In this document: one piece after another, positions 9,949 to 19,975 of the stretch
Position numbering within the stretch: the stretch's first letter is position 1
Layout of the letters: the number at the start of each line of letters is the position of its first letter
Assembly (NCBI RefSeq): GCF_002266855.1
Contig: NZ_NGJN01000003.1
Coordinates: 124,001-188,000, forward strand
From: Winogradskyella aurantia
Lineage (GTDB): Bacteria > Bacteroidota > Bacteroidia > Flavobacteriales > Flavobacteriaceae
Length of the DNA stretch: 64,000 bases
Reading direction: 5' to 3'
Translations under genes and position numbers: made by a program
Notes under the pieces: generated by a model
The model's database searches: none
Told to the model about the DNA's origin: nothing
Seen by the model: only the letters and a program-made list of their open reading frames with translations

Positions 9949-12900
9949 ATGAAGAAATCAGTCGCTTTTCTTATTACCTTCATTTATTTAGGTTCACTAT
10001 CGGCTCAAATCAGCGGGAAACTCATGCAACATCCAGACGTTTCGAGTACCCACATTACCTTTTCATATGGTGATGATATATGGATAGTCCCTAAATCTGG
10101 TGGTATCGCCAATAGGCTAAGCTCGCCGGAAGGTTCAGAAGGCTTTCCTCGGTTTTCACCAACTGGCGAAATGATAGCATATACAGCAAATTACAATGGC
10201 AATAATGATGTCTATGTCATTAATGTTAATGGTGGTATCCCTAAACGCCTCACCTATCATGGAATGAATGATCGCGTTTTGGGTTGGACGCCAGACGGAC
10301 AAGCAGTTCTCTTTGCCTCTTCCAGAGAAAGTGGACGGCAGCGCTTTAGCCAATTCTTTACAGTTCCTGTAAAAGGTGGTGCTCCTGAAAAACTAAAAGT
10401 ACCATATGGGGAGTACGCTTCATTTTCAAATGATGGGAGTAAACTAGCCTATACAGACCGCTCAAGAGTTGCAAGAAATTGGAAACGTTATCGTGGTGGT
10501 ACGGCGCCAGATATCTTGATTTTCGACCTAAAAACCTATAAAACAGAAAACATAACCAACAATACAGCTAATGATGAACTGCCCATGTGGGTAGGGGAAT
10601 CCATTTACTACATGTCTGATGTTGGTTCAAACAAAAGAAATAATTTGTGGAAATATGATATGAACACTAAGGAAAATAGCCAACTAACACAATTCAAAGA
10701 CTTTGATATTACCTACCCAGCAAGTAGTAATACTGAAATAGTTTTTGAAGCTGGGGGTGACATATATCTGTACAATATCGCCAATAAGACTACTGATAAA
10801 ATAAATATCAAAATTATTTCCGATCAAAAACAGCGTATTCCTGAGTTAAAAAAAGTGTCAGACTTTATGCAAAACGCCACTGTCAGTCCGGATGGCAACA
10901 GAGTGGTTGTTCAGGCCAGAGGTGAGTTGTTTAATCTGCCCGCAACAGAAGGTTTTTTTTCAAATTTAACTAACACTTCTGGCGTTGCAGAGCGTAGTCC
11001 AGCTTGGTCTCCCGATGGTAAATATGTAGCCTGTTGGAGCGATGTTGACGGAGAATACCAATTACTATTATACGATATGTCTGGAAATGAAAAACCAAAA
11101 AAAATAACCAAGCATAAAAACGGATTCTTCTATACAATTCATTGGTCACCAGACAGTAAAAAAATTGCATATGTAGACCAGGCCATGAACATAACGTTTT
11201 TAAATGTTGAGAGCGGTAAGGAAGTTATAGTAGACAAAGGTAAATATATGTTTCATGGAGATTTATCAAATTTTTCTGTGTCTTGGTCCCCTGATAGCAA
11301 TTTTTTCGCCTATTCAAGGGGTGTGAATAATAGAGTTAGAAGTGCCATTTTTGTATATAACATAGATAAGGGCTTAAAAACCCAGTTAACTTCTGGTTAT
11401 TATTCTGATAATTTTCCCGCATTTAGTGAAGATGGGAAATACCTGTTTTTTATAACCAGTCGTACGTTTCAACCTGTATATTCAGATATGGATAATACCT
11501 TTATCTATCCCAATTCTTCAAATCTTGCGGTGGCTACATTAGCAAAGTCAACAGCATCCTTAATGCCCGTAAAAAACGACAGCGTTGAAATTAAATCAGA
11601 AGACGATAAAGCGGATGATAAGGACAAGGACAAAAAAGCCGATGATAAAAAAGAAATAAGCAAAACAACCATAGACTATGATGGTTTTGAAAACCGTATT
11701 GAGATGTTGAAGGTGCCCGCTGGAAATTATACTAATTTATCTGCCGTTAAAGGGAAATTGTTGTTTATAAAATTACCTAATTCAGGATCAGAACCAGCTA
11801 ATTCACCAGCACTACACTATTACGATTTTAAAACTAACGAAGTAAAAATGGTGATGGAAAATGTCTATAATTATATGGTGGCATCCAAGGGTGAAAAGGT
11901 TTTACTTATGCAGGGGACAAAACTCGCTGTTGTAACTATTGGTGAAAAACAAAAAATAGACAAAACGGTTCCTGTAGAAGGTATGACCATGACGGTTGTT
12001 CCAGAAGACGAATGGCAACAAATCTTCAATGATGTATGGCGTTTTGAGCGCGACTTTTTCTACGATCCAAACATGCACGGTGTTAATTGGGAATTAATGA
12101 GAAAACGTTATGGGACCTTAGTTAAACAGGCCAATTCCAGAAATGATGTCAATATTATTATAGGTGATTTAATTGCTGAATTGGATGCTTCGCACACCTA
12201 TAATGGCGGTGGCGATATTGAGCGTTCTGAGCTTATCAACGTAGGATATTTAGGTGCCGATTTTAAAGTAAATAACGGTGCGTATCAAATTACTGAGATT
12301 GTTTCTGGCGCAGAATGGGATGCTGAAGTGCGTTCCCCTTTAACCAAACCCGGTATAGATATTAAAGAAGGTGATTATATTTTAGCCATCAATGGCACAC
12401 CATTAGATATCCAAAAACCAATCTCGGCAGCGTTACAAGGCTTAGCCGATACAGCTGTTCAATTGTCGGTAAGTAGCACGCCAAACATGAAGGATGCAAA
12501 GCATATTATTGTTAAGACTCTTAGTTCTGAAACTCGATTAAGGCACCTCAACTGGGTTGAAGCCAACAGAAAACGTGTCGATGCGGCAACAGATGGCAAA
12601 GTAGGTTACATCTATGTTCGAAGCACGGGTGTTGATGGTCAAAATGAATTGGTACGACAATTCTATGCCCAAATGGATAAGGAAGGAATGATTATAGATG
12701 AGCGCTTTAATTCCGGGGGACAAATCCCAGACCGATTTATTGAACTTTTAGATCGAAAACCGTTGGCATTTTGGGCCGTAAGAGACGGCAATGATTGGGC
12801 CTGGCCACCCGCTGGCAACTTTGGGGCCAAAGTGATGCTAATTAATGGCTTTAGTGGCTCCGGAGGAGATGCATTTCCTGATTACTTTAGAAAACGTGGT

Positions 12901-13194
12901 TTAGGTCCGTTAATCGGAACACGTACTTGGGGCGGTCTTATTGGTATTTCTGGTGCACCTGAACTTATCGATAATGGCTCAGTAACAGTTCCTACATTTA
13001 GAATGTATGACCCTACGGGAGAATGGTTCAAAGAAGGTCATGGTGTTGATCCAGATATTAAAGTGGTTGAAGATTTTGAGAGTTTAGCAAATGGTAAGGA
13101 TGCACAATTAGAAGCCGGTATTAAGGAAATACTAAATCAAATGAAAACCAATTTTAAAGCACCACAGCGGCCTGCTTATGAAAACAGAAATTAG
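9949..13194 (+). CDS. Tricorn-like S41 family serine protease
   Basis: A 1081-residue exported protease of the tricorn type, thought to degrade peptides. A signal peptide (MKKSVAFLITFIYLGSLSAQ) is followed by WD40/TolB-like beta-propeller repeats (to about 530, with several WSPDG/WSPDSKKIAY units), a very charged Lys/Asp linker near 548-570, a second domain, a PDZ domain (about 760-850) and the S41 catalytic region, where GFSGSGGDAFPDYF (about 966-979) carries the nucleophile serine and TWGGLIGISG follows. Location in the periplasm is inferred from the signal peptide. A rho-independent terminator follows directly. Archaeal Tricorn is cytoplasmic, so the exported form probably has a different task. 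Confidence 0.92.
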   Translation: MKKSVAFLITFIYLGSLSAQISGKLMQHPDVSSTHITFSYGDDIWIVPKSGGIANRLSSPEGSEGFPRFSPTGEMIAYTANYNGNNDVYVINVNGGIPKRLTYHGMNDRVLGWTPDGQAVLFASSRESGRQRFSQFFTVPVKGGAPEKLKVPYGEYASFSNDGSKLAYTDRSRVARNWKRYRGGTAPDILIFDLKTYKTENITNNTANDELPMWVGESIYYMSDVGSNKRNNLWKYDMNTKENSQLTQFKDFDITYPASSNTEIVFEAGGDIYLYNIANKTTDKINIKIISDQKQRIPELKKVSDFMQNATVSPDGNRVVVQARGELFNLPATEGFFSNLTNTSGVAERSPAWSPDGKYVACWSDVDGEYQLLLYDMSGNEKPKKITKHKNGFFYTIHWSPDSKKIAYVDQAMNITFLNVESGKEVIVDKGKYMFHGDLSNFSVSWSPDSNFFAYSRGVNNRVRSAIFVYNIDKGLKTQLTSGYYSDNFPAFSEDGKYLFFITSRTFQPVYSDMDNTFIYPNSSNLAVATLAKSTASLMPVKNDSVEIKSEDDKADDKDKDKKADDKKEISKTTIDYDGFENRIEMLKVPAGNYTNLSAVKGKLLFIKLPNSGSEPANSPALHYYDFKTNEVKMVMENVYNYMVASKGEKVLLMQGTKLAVVTIGEKQKIDKTVPVEGMTMTVVPEDEWQQIFNDVWRFERDFFYDPNMHGVNWELMRKRYGTLVKQANSRNDVNIIIGDLIAELDASHTYNGGGDIERSELINVGYLGADFKVNNGAYQITEIVSGAEWDAEVRSPLTKPGIDIKEGDYILAINGTPLDIQKPISAALQGLADTAVQLSVSSTPNMKDAKHIIVKTLSSETRLRHLNWVEANRKRVDAATDGKVGYIYVRSTGVDGQNELVRQFYAQMDKEGMIIDERFNSGGQIPDRFIELLDRKPLAFWAVRDGNDWAWPPAGNFGAKVMLINGFSGSGGDAFPDYFRKRGLGPLIGTRTWGGLIGISGAPELIDNGSVTVPTFRMYDPTGEWFKEGHGVDPDIKVVEDFESLANGKDAQLEAGIKEILNQMKTNFKAPQRPAYENRN

Positions 13195-13220
13195 CAACCA
13201 TTAGGTTTAAATATTATGAA

Positions 13221-13249
13221 AGAGCCATTCAAAGTGGCTCTTTTTTTTG
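13221..13249 (+). terminator. Rho-independent terminator after the tricorn-like protease
   Basis: The hairpin pairs GAGCCA with TGGCTC around a seven-base loop and is followed by eight T residues. It lies 27 bases after the protease stop codon. Confidence 0.9.
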
Positions 13250-13359
13250 TTTAGACTTGATAGTAATGAAAAGCATAAGGCGTTTTGGTACATGACAAAA
13301 ATCACAATTTTAACCAATTCTAAACTCTATTTTTGAGGCATAACTTTTTTCTTTTAATT

Positions 13360-15027
13360 ATGACAGACCTCCAGATTGCAAAAAAGGTTAAACTCAGACC
13401 TATAATTGAGATTGCAAAAAAATTTGGTATTAATCCAGATGACATTGAAATGTACGGTAAATTCAAAGCCAAAATTCCGTTGTCTTGCATTAATAAAAAC
13501 AAAGTTCAAAAAAGCAATTTGATATTGGTCTCAGCCATATCCCCCACTCCTGCCGGCGAAGGTAAAACCACGATTTCAATTGGTCTATCTGAAGCCTTAA
13601 ACCAACTTAACAAAAAAACAACCGTGGTGCTTAGGGAACCCTCTTTAGGTCCAGTATTTGGGATTAAAGGTGGTGCGACTGGGGGTGGTTATTCACAGGT
13701 CTTACCCTTAGAAGACATTAACCTGCATTTTACAGGAGACTTTTCTGCAATTGAAAAGGCACATAATTTATTAGCTGCAATTATTGATAACAATATTCAA
13801 AGTAAAACCAATTCCTTAGGGTTAGACCCTAGAACTATTACTTGGAAACGCGTTATTGATATGAATGACCGCGCTTTAAGACGCATTATTGTTGGCCTTG
13901 GAGGCACCACCTCAGGAATCCCAAGGGAAACTGGTTTTGATATTACAGCAGCTTCAGAGATAATGGCTATTCTTTGTATTGCCAAGGACTTAGGGGATCT
14001 AAAACGAAGATTGGGTAATATATTTATCGGCTATACCTTTTCTAAAAAACCCATCTATGCTAAAGACTTGAAAGTTGCCGGTGCTATGGCCACTTTATTG
14101 CGCAATGCCATTAAGCCTAACCTTGTTCAAACCATTGAAGGAAATCCTGCTATTATACATGGTGGACCTTTTGCCAATATCGCCCAAGGTACCAATTCGG
14201 TTATTGGCACATTAATGGGAATGTCGTATTCAGATTACACGGTTACCGAAGCTGGATTTGGTTTTGATTTAGGTGCGGAAAAATTCTTTGACATAAAATG
14301 TCAAAGCGCCAATATTTCGCCAAAAGCAGTAGTGTTGACTACAACCATTCGCGCCCTCAAATATCACGGCGGTGCTGACTTAAAAACATTAGACCGCCCT
14401 GACGTTGATGCTTTGCGCAAAGGCTTACCCAATCTCGAAAAACACTTAGAAAACATTAAACTATTTAGGGTCACTCCAATTATTGCCATCAACAAATTTA
14501 AATCTGATACTAAAGAAGAAATACAATTAATTAAGGACTTTGCGAAGATTAAAAATGTCAGGGTTGCCATTGCTAACGTGTGGGCCAAAGGTGGTAAAGG
14601 TGCATTGAATTTAGCAAAGCACGTCATTGAGGTTGCAGAGAACTGTGATACTAAATTTACGCCCTTATATCAATGGGATATGGCTATTGAAGATAAAATT
14701 GAGACCATAGCCCAAAAAATTTATGGTGCCGAACATGTGGATTATAACTCCAACGCCAAACGACAACTTAGGCAGGTAAAGGAATTAGGTTTGGAAAATT
14801 TGCCTATTTGTGTGGCAAAAACTCAAAAATCCCTTTCTGATAATCCGAAGCTACTTGGACGGCCAAAGGACTTTATCATTACAGTTAGGGAAATAGAAAT
14901 TGCCTCGGGAGCAGGATTTCTCATACCCATTACAGGTGAAATAATGCGTATGCCAGGCCTCCCTGCGCATCCAGCTTCTGAAGGTATTGACATTAGTGAT
15001 AGTGGTGAAATTTCAGGTTTATTTTAA
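13360..15027 (+). CDS. fhs: Formate-tetrahydrofolate ligase
   Basis: Makes 10-formyltetrahydrofolate from formate, tetrahydrofolate and ATP for one-carbon metabolism. The P-loop-like TPAGEGKTT is at residues 63-71, followed by REPSLGPVFGIKGGATGGGYSQV and NLHFTGDFSAI, all hallmarks of the family; the C-terminus has the usual PITGEIMRMPGLPAHPAS. Length is 555 when started at ATG 13360. An in-frame TTG at 13333 would add nine residues (MRHNFFLLI) that do not belong to the family, so it was not used. The gene stands alone between a terminator and an inverted repeat. Confidence 0.97.
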   Translation: MTDLQIAKKVKLRPIIEIAKKFGINPDDIEMYGKFKAKIPLSCINKNKVQKSNLILVSAISPTPAGEGKTTISIGLSEALNQLNKKTTVVLREPSLGPVFGIKGGATGGGYSQVLPLEDINLHFTGDFSAIEKAHNLLAAIIDNNIQSKTNSLGLDPRTITWKRVIDMNDRALRRIIVGLGGTTSGIPRETGFDITAASEIMAILCIAKDLGDLKRRLGNIFIGYTFSKKPIYAKDLKVAGAMATLLRNAIKPNLVQTIEGNPAIIHGGPFANIAQGTNSVIGTLMGMSYSDYTVTEAGFGFDLGAEKFFDIKCQSANISPKAVVLTTTIRALKYHGGADLKTLDRPDVDALRKGLPNLEKHLENIKLFRVTPIIAINKFKSDTKEEIQLIKDFAKIKNVRVAIANVWAKGGKGALNLAKHVIEVAENCDTKFTPLYQWDMAIEDKIETIAQKIYGAEHVDYNSNAKRQLRQVKELGLENLPICVAKTQKSLSDNPKLLGRPKDFIITVREIEIASGAGFLIPITGEIMRMPGLPAHPASEGIDISDSGEISGLF

Positions 15028-15067
15028 ACATTCGAATTTTAATTTTTCGGAATATCTTGGGTCATTA

Positions 15068-15092
15068 GTTCATCATGAGATGTGTGATGAAC
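15068..15092. repeat. Perfect inverted repeat between convergent genes
   Basis: GTTCATCA at 15068-15075 and TGATGAAC at 15085-15092 form an 8-base stem with a 9-base loop between fhs and the convergent SGNH gene. No T run follows on either strand, so it is at best a weak terminator or mRNA-end structure. Confidence 0.5.
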
Positions 15093-15194
15093 CCATCCTT
15101 AATTATGTGACCTAGATTATAGACCGTTAATTTTAACCTAATTGAAGAAAGACTAACTCTGTAATATTTGGAACGTGTTTCTAAGAACATAATT

Positions 15195-16181
15195 CTAATC
15201 CAGACTACTATCCTTTCTTTTAGCTTGGATATAACTGGCAATAACTTTGGCTATCAATTCTCTACCATGATTATTCCAATGCCAGTCATATATCAAAATG
15301 GTGGACCTCTTTGAATTTTTGAATTCTTGGGCAAAATCAATGTAATGAATATCATTATTTTTGCAAAACTCTAAGAATGCTTGACTTGTCTTTCTAGAAT
15401 CTAATAAAAGGGACGTTTTGGTTTTATCGAAACCATATAAATTAATAAGGCTTTTAAAATTTTGGATTCGCTGTAAATCTATAACTTTTTGTTCTTCGGT
15501 GCTTATGCCCTCTACTTCATTGGTCTTGTAGCCTTTATTTGGCTCTTCGAACGATTTCCCTGTTACCAATCGCTTTAAAGGTTCTAGAACACCGATTTTA
15601 GAGCCATAAGCCAATATTTTTATATTATCCCTAATTTTAAAAGGGGTAGACTTCAACATTTTAATTCTATCGTAGTTCGGTTCATAATCCCCACGCTCTA
15701 AATCACTTTCATAATTTAGGTATAAAATAATCTCATCTATTTTATCAAAATCCTCTTTGTAAGCACTAACCAGATGCATTTGATTTGCCAAATCATAACC
15801 TGCATAACCGTATTCATAGACTTCGACATTTTTAAGTTTATCCTCTATTTTTTTACCTATTGAGTTGTAATAATCTTGGTGGAAGCCTTCAATAAAAGAA
15901 TCACCAACAATAGCGATTTCGAACTTGCCAGCCGTCGGTGTAAACTGACGATGAGAGTTAAATCCCGCGTCATTGATACTAAATTTTGAATAGTTCTGAT
16001 TTCTATTTCCTGTTACGGCATAGCCCTTATTATTTGGTACTCTCTTCTCAACACCGTATTCATCTATAAATCTTGGCGGATCCTCAGTATACAAATGAAG
16101 TGCCCTAACGATCACTTCCACAATAAGAAGTATTAGGACTATATATAAAACCGTCTTTAGAATGAATTTTCGCATAGCCAT
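15195..16181 (-). CDS. SGNH/GDSL-hydrolase-like protein (AlgJ/AlgX-like role)
   Basis: A 328-residue protein with one N-terminal membrane anchor (about 5-24) and an SGNH-like exported domain. Block I is IAIVGDSFIEG (serine near residue 95), and the C-terminal DWHWNNHG (Asp about 299, His about 305) supplies the usual Asp-x-x-His catalytic pair. Its ATG (16181-16179) overlaps the stop of the MBOAT gene as TGATG, so the two are translationally coupled. The pairing of MBOAT and SGNH proteins is the standard arrangement for O-acetylating exopolysaccharides or other surface glycans, and I infer that role; the acceptor is unknown. Confidence 0.82.
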   Translation of the reverse strand: MAMRKFILKTVLYIVLILLIVEVIVRALHLYTEDPPRFIDEYGVEKRVPNNKGYAVTGNRNQNYSKFSINDAGFNSHRQFTPTAGKFEIAIVGDSFIEGFHQDYYNSIGKKIEDKLKNVEVYEYGYAGYDLANQMHLVSAYKEDFDKIDEIILYLNYESDLERGDYEPNYDRIKMLKSTPFKIRDNIKILAYGSKIGVLEPLKRLVTGKSFEEPNKGYKTNEVEGISTEEQKVIDLQRIQNFKSLINLYGFDKTKTSLLLDSRKTSQAFLEFCKNNDIHYIDFAQEFKNSKRSTILIYDWHWNNHGRELIAKVIASYIQAKRKDSSLD

Positions 16182-17632
16182 CAAAATTGAAAATAGATAA
16201 ACGACCTATTGACGCCATCATCGTAAAATAATAAGATACTTAGAATAACCAAAGCATATATAAGTAGTCTTACAAAAAGATATTTAGAATTAAAGGGATT
16301 ACGCTCGTCTTTGCGAATTATATATTCATAGCAAACAAATATGCCAATCAATACATAAAAATCCAACATTCTATATCCCATGGGGTGAACGTAGGACTCA
16401 TAATTAAAATCTGCGCTGATTTGTTTAATGTAGGCGAAAGCATCTGTGATAGATGGCGATCTAAAAAAAATCCTTGAAAATGTTACCAATACAAAGGTCA
16501 ATGTAACTTGAAGAATTTCTTTTACTGATGGAAGCCAAGAATTTTCTGCAATGACATTGTGTGCATAAATCCTATTTCTGCCCATTAAGAAAACAGGTAT
16601 ATAAAGTGTTGCGTGTATTGCTCCCCAAAACACAAAGGTCCAATTAGCTCCGTGCCATAGACCACTAACCAAAAATATAACAATGATATTACGAACTGAT
16701 TTTAATTTACTGACTCGCGACCCTCCCATTGGGATATACAAATAATGTCTAAACCATGTCGATAATGAAATATGCCATCTTTGCCAATACTCTGCTATAT
16801 TTCTAGAAAAGTTAGGGAACTTAAAATTAGACATCAACTCAATTCCAAATAATTTAGCCGTACCTATAGCGATATCTGTGTAACCACTAAAATCGCCATA
16901 AACCTGAAAACTGAATAAGCACACACCTAATATAAGTGTTGAGGCTGGATAGGATGCATAGTTAGCGAAAATATCATCAACAATTGGAGCAAGAGAATCT
17001 GCAATAACCAGTTTTTTGAAGAACCCCCAAAGAATTAGTTTTAATCCTCCTGAAGCTTGGTTGTAATTAAATGTTCTGTTAGAATTTATTTGTCTTAAAA
17101 GATTTGAAGCACGCTCAATGGGCCCTGCTACCAATTGGGGGAAAAATGCTACAAACGCCGCAAAGGAAATAAAGTTATTAGTTGGTTTTAATTTTTTATA
17201 ATAAATGTCAAAAGAATAAGACATTGTTTGGAATGTGTAAAAGGATATTCCAACTGGTAAAATGATTCGCAACGTCCAAGTACTCTTAATTTCATAGCCA
17301 AATAGGCTAAACATCTCAATGAATGAGTCAATAAAAAAATTGAAGTATTTAAAAAACCCCAATAACCCTACATTACAAATAACACTTAACCACAACCAAT
17401 ATCTGGCTTTCTTAGTTTCTAAATTCTTAAAAATCTGTTGGCCAACAAAAAAATCTAAAAGTGTGCTAAACAGTATAAGAAATAAAAAACGCCAATCCCA
17501 CCATCCATAAAAAACATAGCTGGCCGTTATAATCAAAAGGTTTTGAAGTTTTAGATTTTTTCTAAAAACAAACCAATACAATATAAATACTGTTGGAAGA
17601 AATATTAAATATTGAAGCGAGTTAAATAACAA
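16181..17632 (-). CDS. MBOAT family membrane O-acyltransferase (AlgI/DltB type)
   Basis: A 483-residue multipass membrane protein that moves acyl groups, usually acetyl, from the cytoplasm to surface polymers. The family signature is complete: FFPQLVAGPIERA (164-174), QVYGDFSGYTDIAIG (243-257), EYWQRWHISLSTWFRHYLYIP (281-301) and SGLWHGANWTFVFWG (323-337), with the presumed catalytic His at 327 and the second His at 287. It is embedded in a four-gene minus-strand operon with two FemAB/GNAT-like proteins upstream and an SGNH protein overlapping downstream. Confidence 0.93.
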   Translation of the reverse strand: MLFNSLQYLIFLPTVFILYWFVFRKNLKLQNLLIITASYVFYGWWDWRFLFLILFSTLLDFFVGQQIFKNLETKKARYWLWLSVICNVGLLGFFKYFNFFIDSFIEMFSLFGYEIKSTWTLRIILPVGISFYTFQTMSYSFDIYYKKLKPTNNFISFAAFVAFFPQLVAGPIERASNLLRQINSNRTFNYNQASGGLKLILWGFFKKLVIADSLAPIVDDIFANYASYPASTLILGVCLFSFQVYGDFSGYTDIAIGTAKLFGIELMSNFKFPNFSRNIAEYWQRWHISLSTWFRHYLYIPMGGSRVSKLKSVRNIIVIFLVSGLWHGANWTFVFWGAIHATLYIPVFLMGRNRIYAHNVIAENSWLPSVKEILQVTLTFVLVTFSRIFFRSPSITDAFAYIKQISADFNYESYVHPMGYRMLDFYVLIGIFVCYEYIIRKDERNPFNSKYLFVRLLIYALVILSILLFYDDGVNRSFIYFQF

Positions 17633-17666
17633 TTTCTATTAATTTATATTTTTAATTCTGTCTTTA

Positions 17667-18929
17667 TTAAAAGGTCATATGGGCTTCTGCACCGCCATTA
17701 GAAGATAAAATCAAGTATTCTCCAGATGTTGCATCCTTAGGGAAAACTTTGATATTTTCTAACCGTTCTTCATTTAAATAAACATAATCAAACACCATAA
17801 GCTTGATATTCTCATTGGCAGCCAATGAGAAATCTATACAATTATCATTGTCACTATGATTCACATTCTCACTTAAAGGAATGAAATGAAATTTGGGTTT
17901 ACTTTTCTTATTTTTTTCATTAGACCTCAATTTAAATGTAAGTTTATGAAACTTCTCATTTATATTCATTTCTCTCAAAACTTGCTTTATATCAAAAAAT
18001 AATTTCAATGCATAAGCTATAACCCTAGACCTCAAGGAAGACCTATCGAAATAAATATGGTACTCAAAATCATAAGATTTGGTACACCAATGTGTTTTAT
18101 AATCGAAGTAGCCCTTGGAAAAGTCCAATATCTTCATTTTTTCCTCCATACACCATTCTATTAATTTTAGAATTGTAACCGAACCTAAATGGAACTTGGA
18201 ATAATCAATGTCAAAAACAGTTATGGCGTCAAATAAGGTGTCATTGGATAAATAGCACAAGGTTACACCTATCGGTCTTTTATCATCGTAAATAACAAAT
18301 AAGGAAGCCTTACGTTCCAAAATCATTTCATAGCTCACATCATAATAAAAGTTCCATTCCCTTTCATTAAGATTATTATTGGTAATTTGTTTTTCCTGAA
18401 ATCGTTTTTCTAATAAATGCTTAAACTTTTCAAAAATAAAGTCATACTCTGCTCTTGATATATCGCCAATAACCATTTTATACTCTATTTTAAAAGCAGC
18501 TTCAAGGCGTCTATTATATTTTCTGAGTTTGTTTCTACTACTTTTACTAAAGGTTGATAGTAAGTAGGCATCTATATTCTTAAACTCTGAAACTTCAATT
18601 AAAAACCCTGGATATTGTTTTGACTTATATACACCTAGGGATGCCTGCATTGGCCTGTCGTGGATTTCAAAATATGTTGGAACATCGTAGATAAGAAATG
18701 TTTTTTTTCTAAAGTCAAGCGCATTTTCATAAAGAGCATAGGCCATTCCTTTGGTAAATGTCTTTCCAATACTAACATATAATGGCAAAAACGTATGTGG
18801 CAAAAACTCTAAACCGGACATAAATTGAAAGGGCTTTGCAGAGTCCGATTTGTCAAAATGCTTTGACCAAACCTCTTTATATGTAATGGACAAAAAAGGA
18901 TTAAACTTTAGCAAAATACGGTTTATCAA
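17667..18929 (-). CDS. FemAB/BioF2-like GNAT-fold acyltransferase, paralog 2
   Basis: A 420-residue soluble protein. Its middle part (about 125-290) shows the Acetyltransf_6/FemAB-like pattern: LLSTFSKSSRNKLRKYNRRL, an ASLFVIYDDKRPIGVTLCYL beta strand pair, then LGSVTILKLIEWCMEEKMKILDFSKGYFDYK, where DFSKG resembles the family's substrate loop. The N-terminal 120 residues and a C-terminal extension of about 100 residues are less conserved to my eye. Its start overlaps the upstream paralog by four bases. Such proteins transfer acyl or aminoacyl groups; the donor here cannot be read. It may modify the same surface product as the MBOAT/SGNH pair. Confidence 0.72.
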   Translation of the reverse strand: MINRILLKFNPFLSITYKEVWSKHFDKSDSAKPFQFMSGLEFLPHTFLPLYVSIGKTFTKGMAYALYENALDFRKKTFLIYDVPTYFEIHDRPMQASLGVYKSKQYPGFLIEVSEFKNIDAYLLSTFSKSSRNKLRKYNRRLEAAFKIEYKMVIGDISRAEYDFIFEKFKHLLEKRFQEKQITNNNLNEREWNFYYDVSYEMILERKASLFVIYDDKRPIGVTLCYLSNDTLFDAITVFDIDYSKFHLGSVTILKLIEWCMEEKMKILDFSKGYFDYKTHWCTKSYDFEYHIYFDRSSLRSRVIAYALKLFFDIKQVLREMNINEKFHKLTFKLRSNEKNKKSKPKFHFIPLSENVNHSDNDNCIDFSLAANENIKLMVFDYVYLNEERLENIKVFPKDATSGEYLILSSNGGAEAHMTF

Positions 18930-19975
18930 AGGGATTCTAAATTGGAACGGTATGCCGGAAAATATTGTACATTCCGATGTCTTATGTCAGTTTCTAATTG
19001 ATGCTCATGTTTTTCTACTAATACTTCATAAGCTTCCTCATCGGCTACATATTTCCAAATTTTAAATGGTTTAAGATTTTTGGAAAAAGTACACTTAAAA
19101 TCAAACAAGGAATCTTCCTTACCTTTTCTGCCTCCGCCCAAATTAAAATAGGTGTATCCTTCAGAAGTGGCTTTTATGCGCATCTCATCAATGAGCAACT
19201 TTATAGGGTTTAAATCGTAATAATCCTCATCTAATCCAGATAAATGATATTGAACAATATTATTTGACTTTATAAAAATAGCACCTCCAATTACTGTTTT
19301 GGTTTCATTATGAAGGCATAATAGTAAATCTGTTTTAAATTCATTACTGCTCATAAGACCTTTAAAGTAGTCATCGCTAAAAAAATATTCTGGATCAGCG
19401 TCAACACGTCTCATGTTGTTATGATATAGCGTCATGAATAATTGAATATCCGCAGCCGTTTTCCCTTGTACAACAGTACAAAGCTTTCTAGACTTATTTA
19501 TGTAAGTCCTTAATCGCCTACTGTATCTCTGGAGTTGTTCTTTTTCAGAGCTTTTTAAATCTATATAGACAACATTTCCAGGACTTTCCATACGTCCCAT
19601 GCCGTTTAAAAGCGAATCTTGATTATCGATGAAGGGATGTAACCTTGAAAATACAGTAACGATTTTATGTTCTGTGAAAAACGCCTTTAATTCCTTATGA
19701 AATATAGTTTTATCAAAGTCCTTTCCTTGTGTCAATATTAAAATACCGGCATACCCATAAACAGAGGTAGCGTCCCAGTATGTAGAATTTGCAATATGCC
19801 TGATTAATAAAGGCAATATAATACAGGTATCTATATGTGTAAATTTTAAAAGAATGGGCAGTTCGTCTTCTTGTCGAGATATGTGATGATAGGAGTATGT
19901 ATGATAAAAATCGTAATGTTCAGCTTGAAGTATAAGTGCGTTCCATTCGTTCTCTTCTTTTATAATTTCAATCAT
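18926..19975 (-). CDS. FemAB/BioF2-like GNAT-fold acyltransferase, paralog 1
   Basis: First gene of the four-gene minus-strand unit. The 349-residue product begins like FemAB-family proteins (EWNALILQAEHYDFYHTYSYHHIS), continues with SSEKEQLQRYSRRLRTYINKSRK (about 145-168), the FMTLYHNNMRRVDADPEYFFS helix typical of this family, and ends with a strand-loop YTYFNLGGGRKGKEDSLFDFKCTFS (about 283-308) equivalent to the substrate loop. No signal peptide is present, so it is cytoplasmic and probably acts on a lipid-linked precursor, as related FemAB proteins of exopolysaccharide loci are thought to do. The acceptor is unknown. Confidence 0.75.
   Translation of the reverse strand: MIEIIKEENEWNALILQAEHYDFYHTYSYHHISRQEDELPILLKFTHIDTCIILPLLIRHIANSTYWDATSVYGYAGILILTQGKDFDKTIFHKELKAFFTEHKIVTVFSRLHPFIDNQDSLLNGMGRMESPGNVVYIDLKSSEKEQLQRYSRRLRTYINKSRKLCTVVQGKTAADIQLFMTLYHNNMRRVDADPEYFFSDDYFKGLMSSNEFKTDLLLCLHNETKTVIGGAIFIKSNNIVQYHLSGLDEDYYDLNPIKLLIDEMRIKATSEGYTYFNLGGGRKGKEDSLFDFKCTFSKNLKPFKIWKYVADEEAYEVLVEKHEHQLETDIRHRNVQYFPAYRSNLESL

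Noticed and set aside
13333..13359. TTG start for fhs, and similar TTG starts for miaB (50483), cysE (27612), the SIMPL gene (8202) and the membrane protein (50393)
   Set aside because: In each case an in-frame ATG a few codons later gives the family's normal N-terminus or better promoter spacing.
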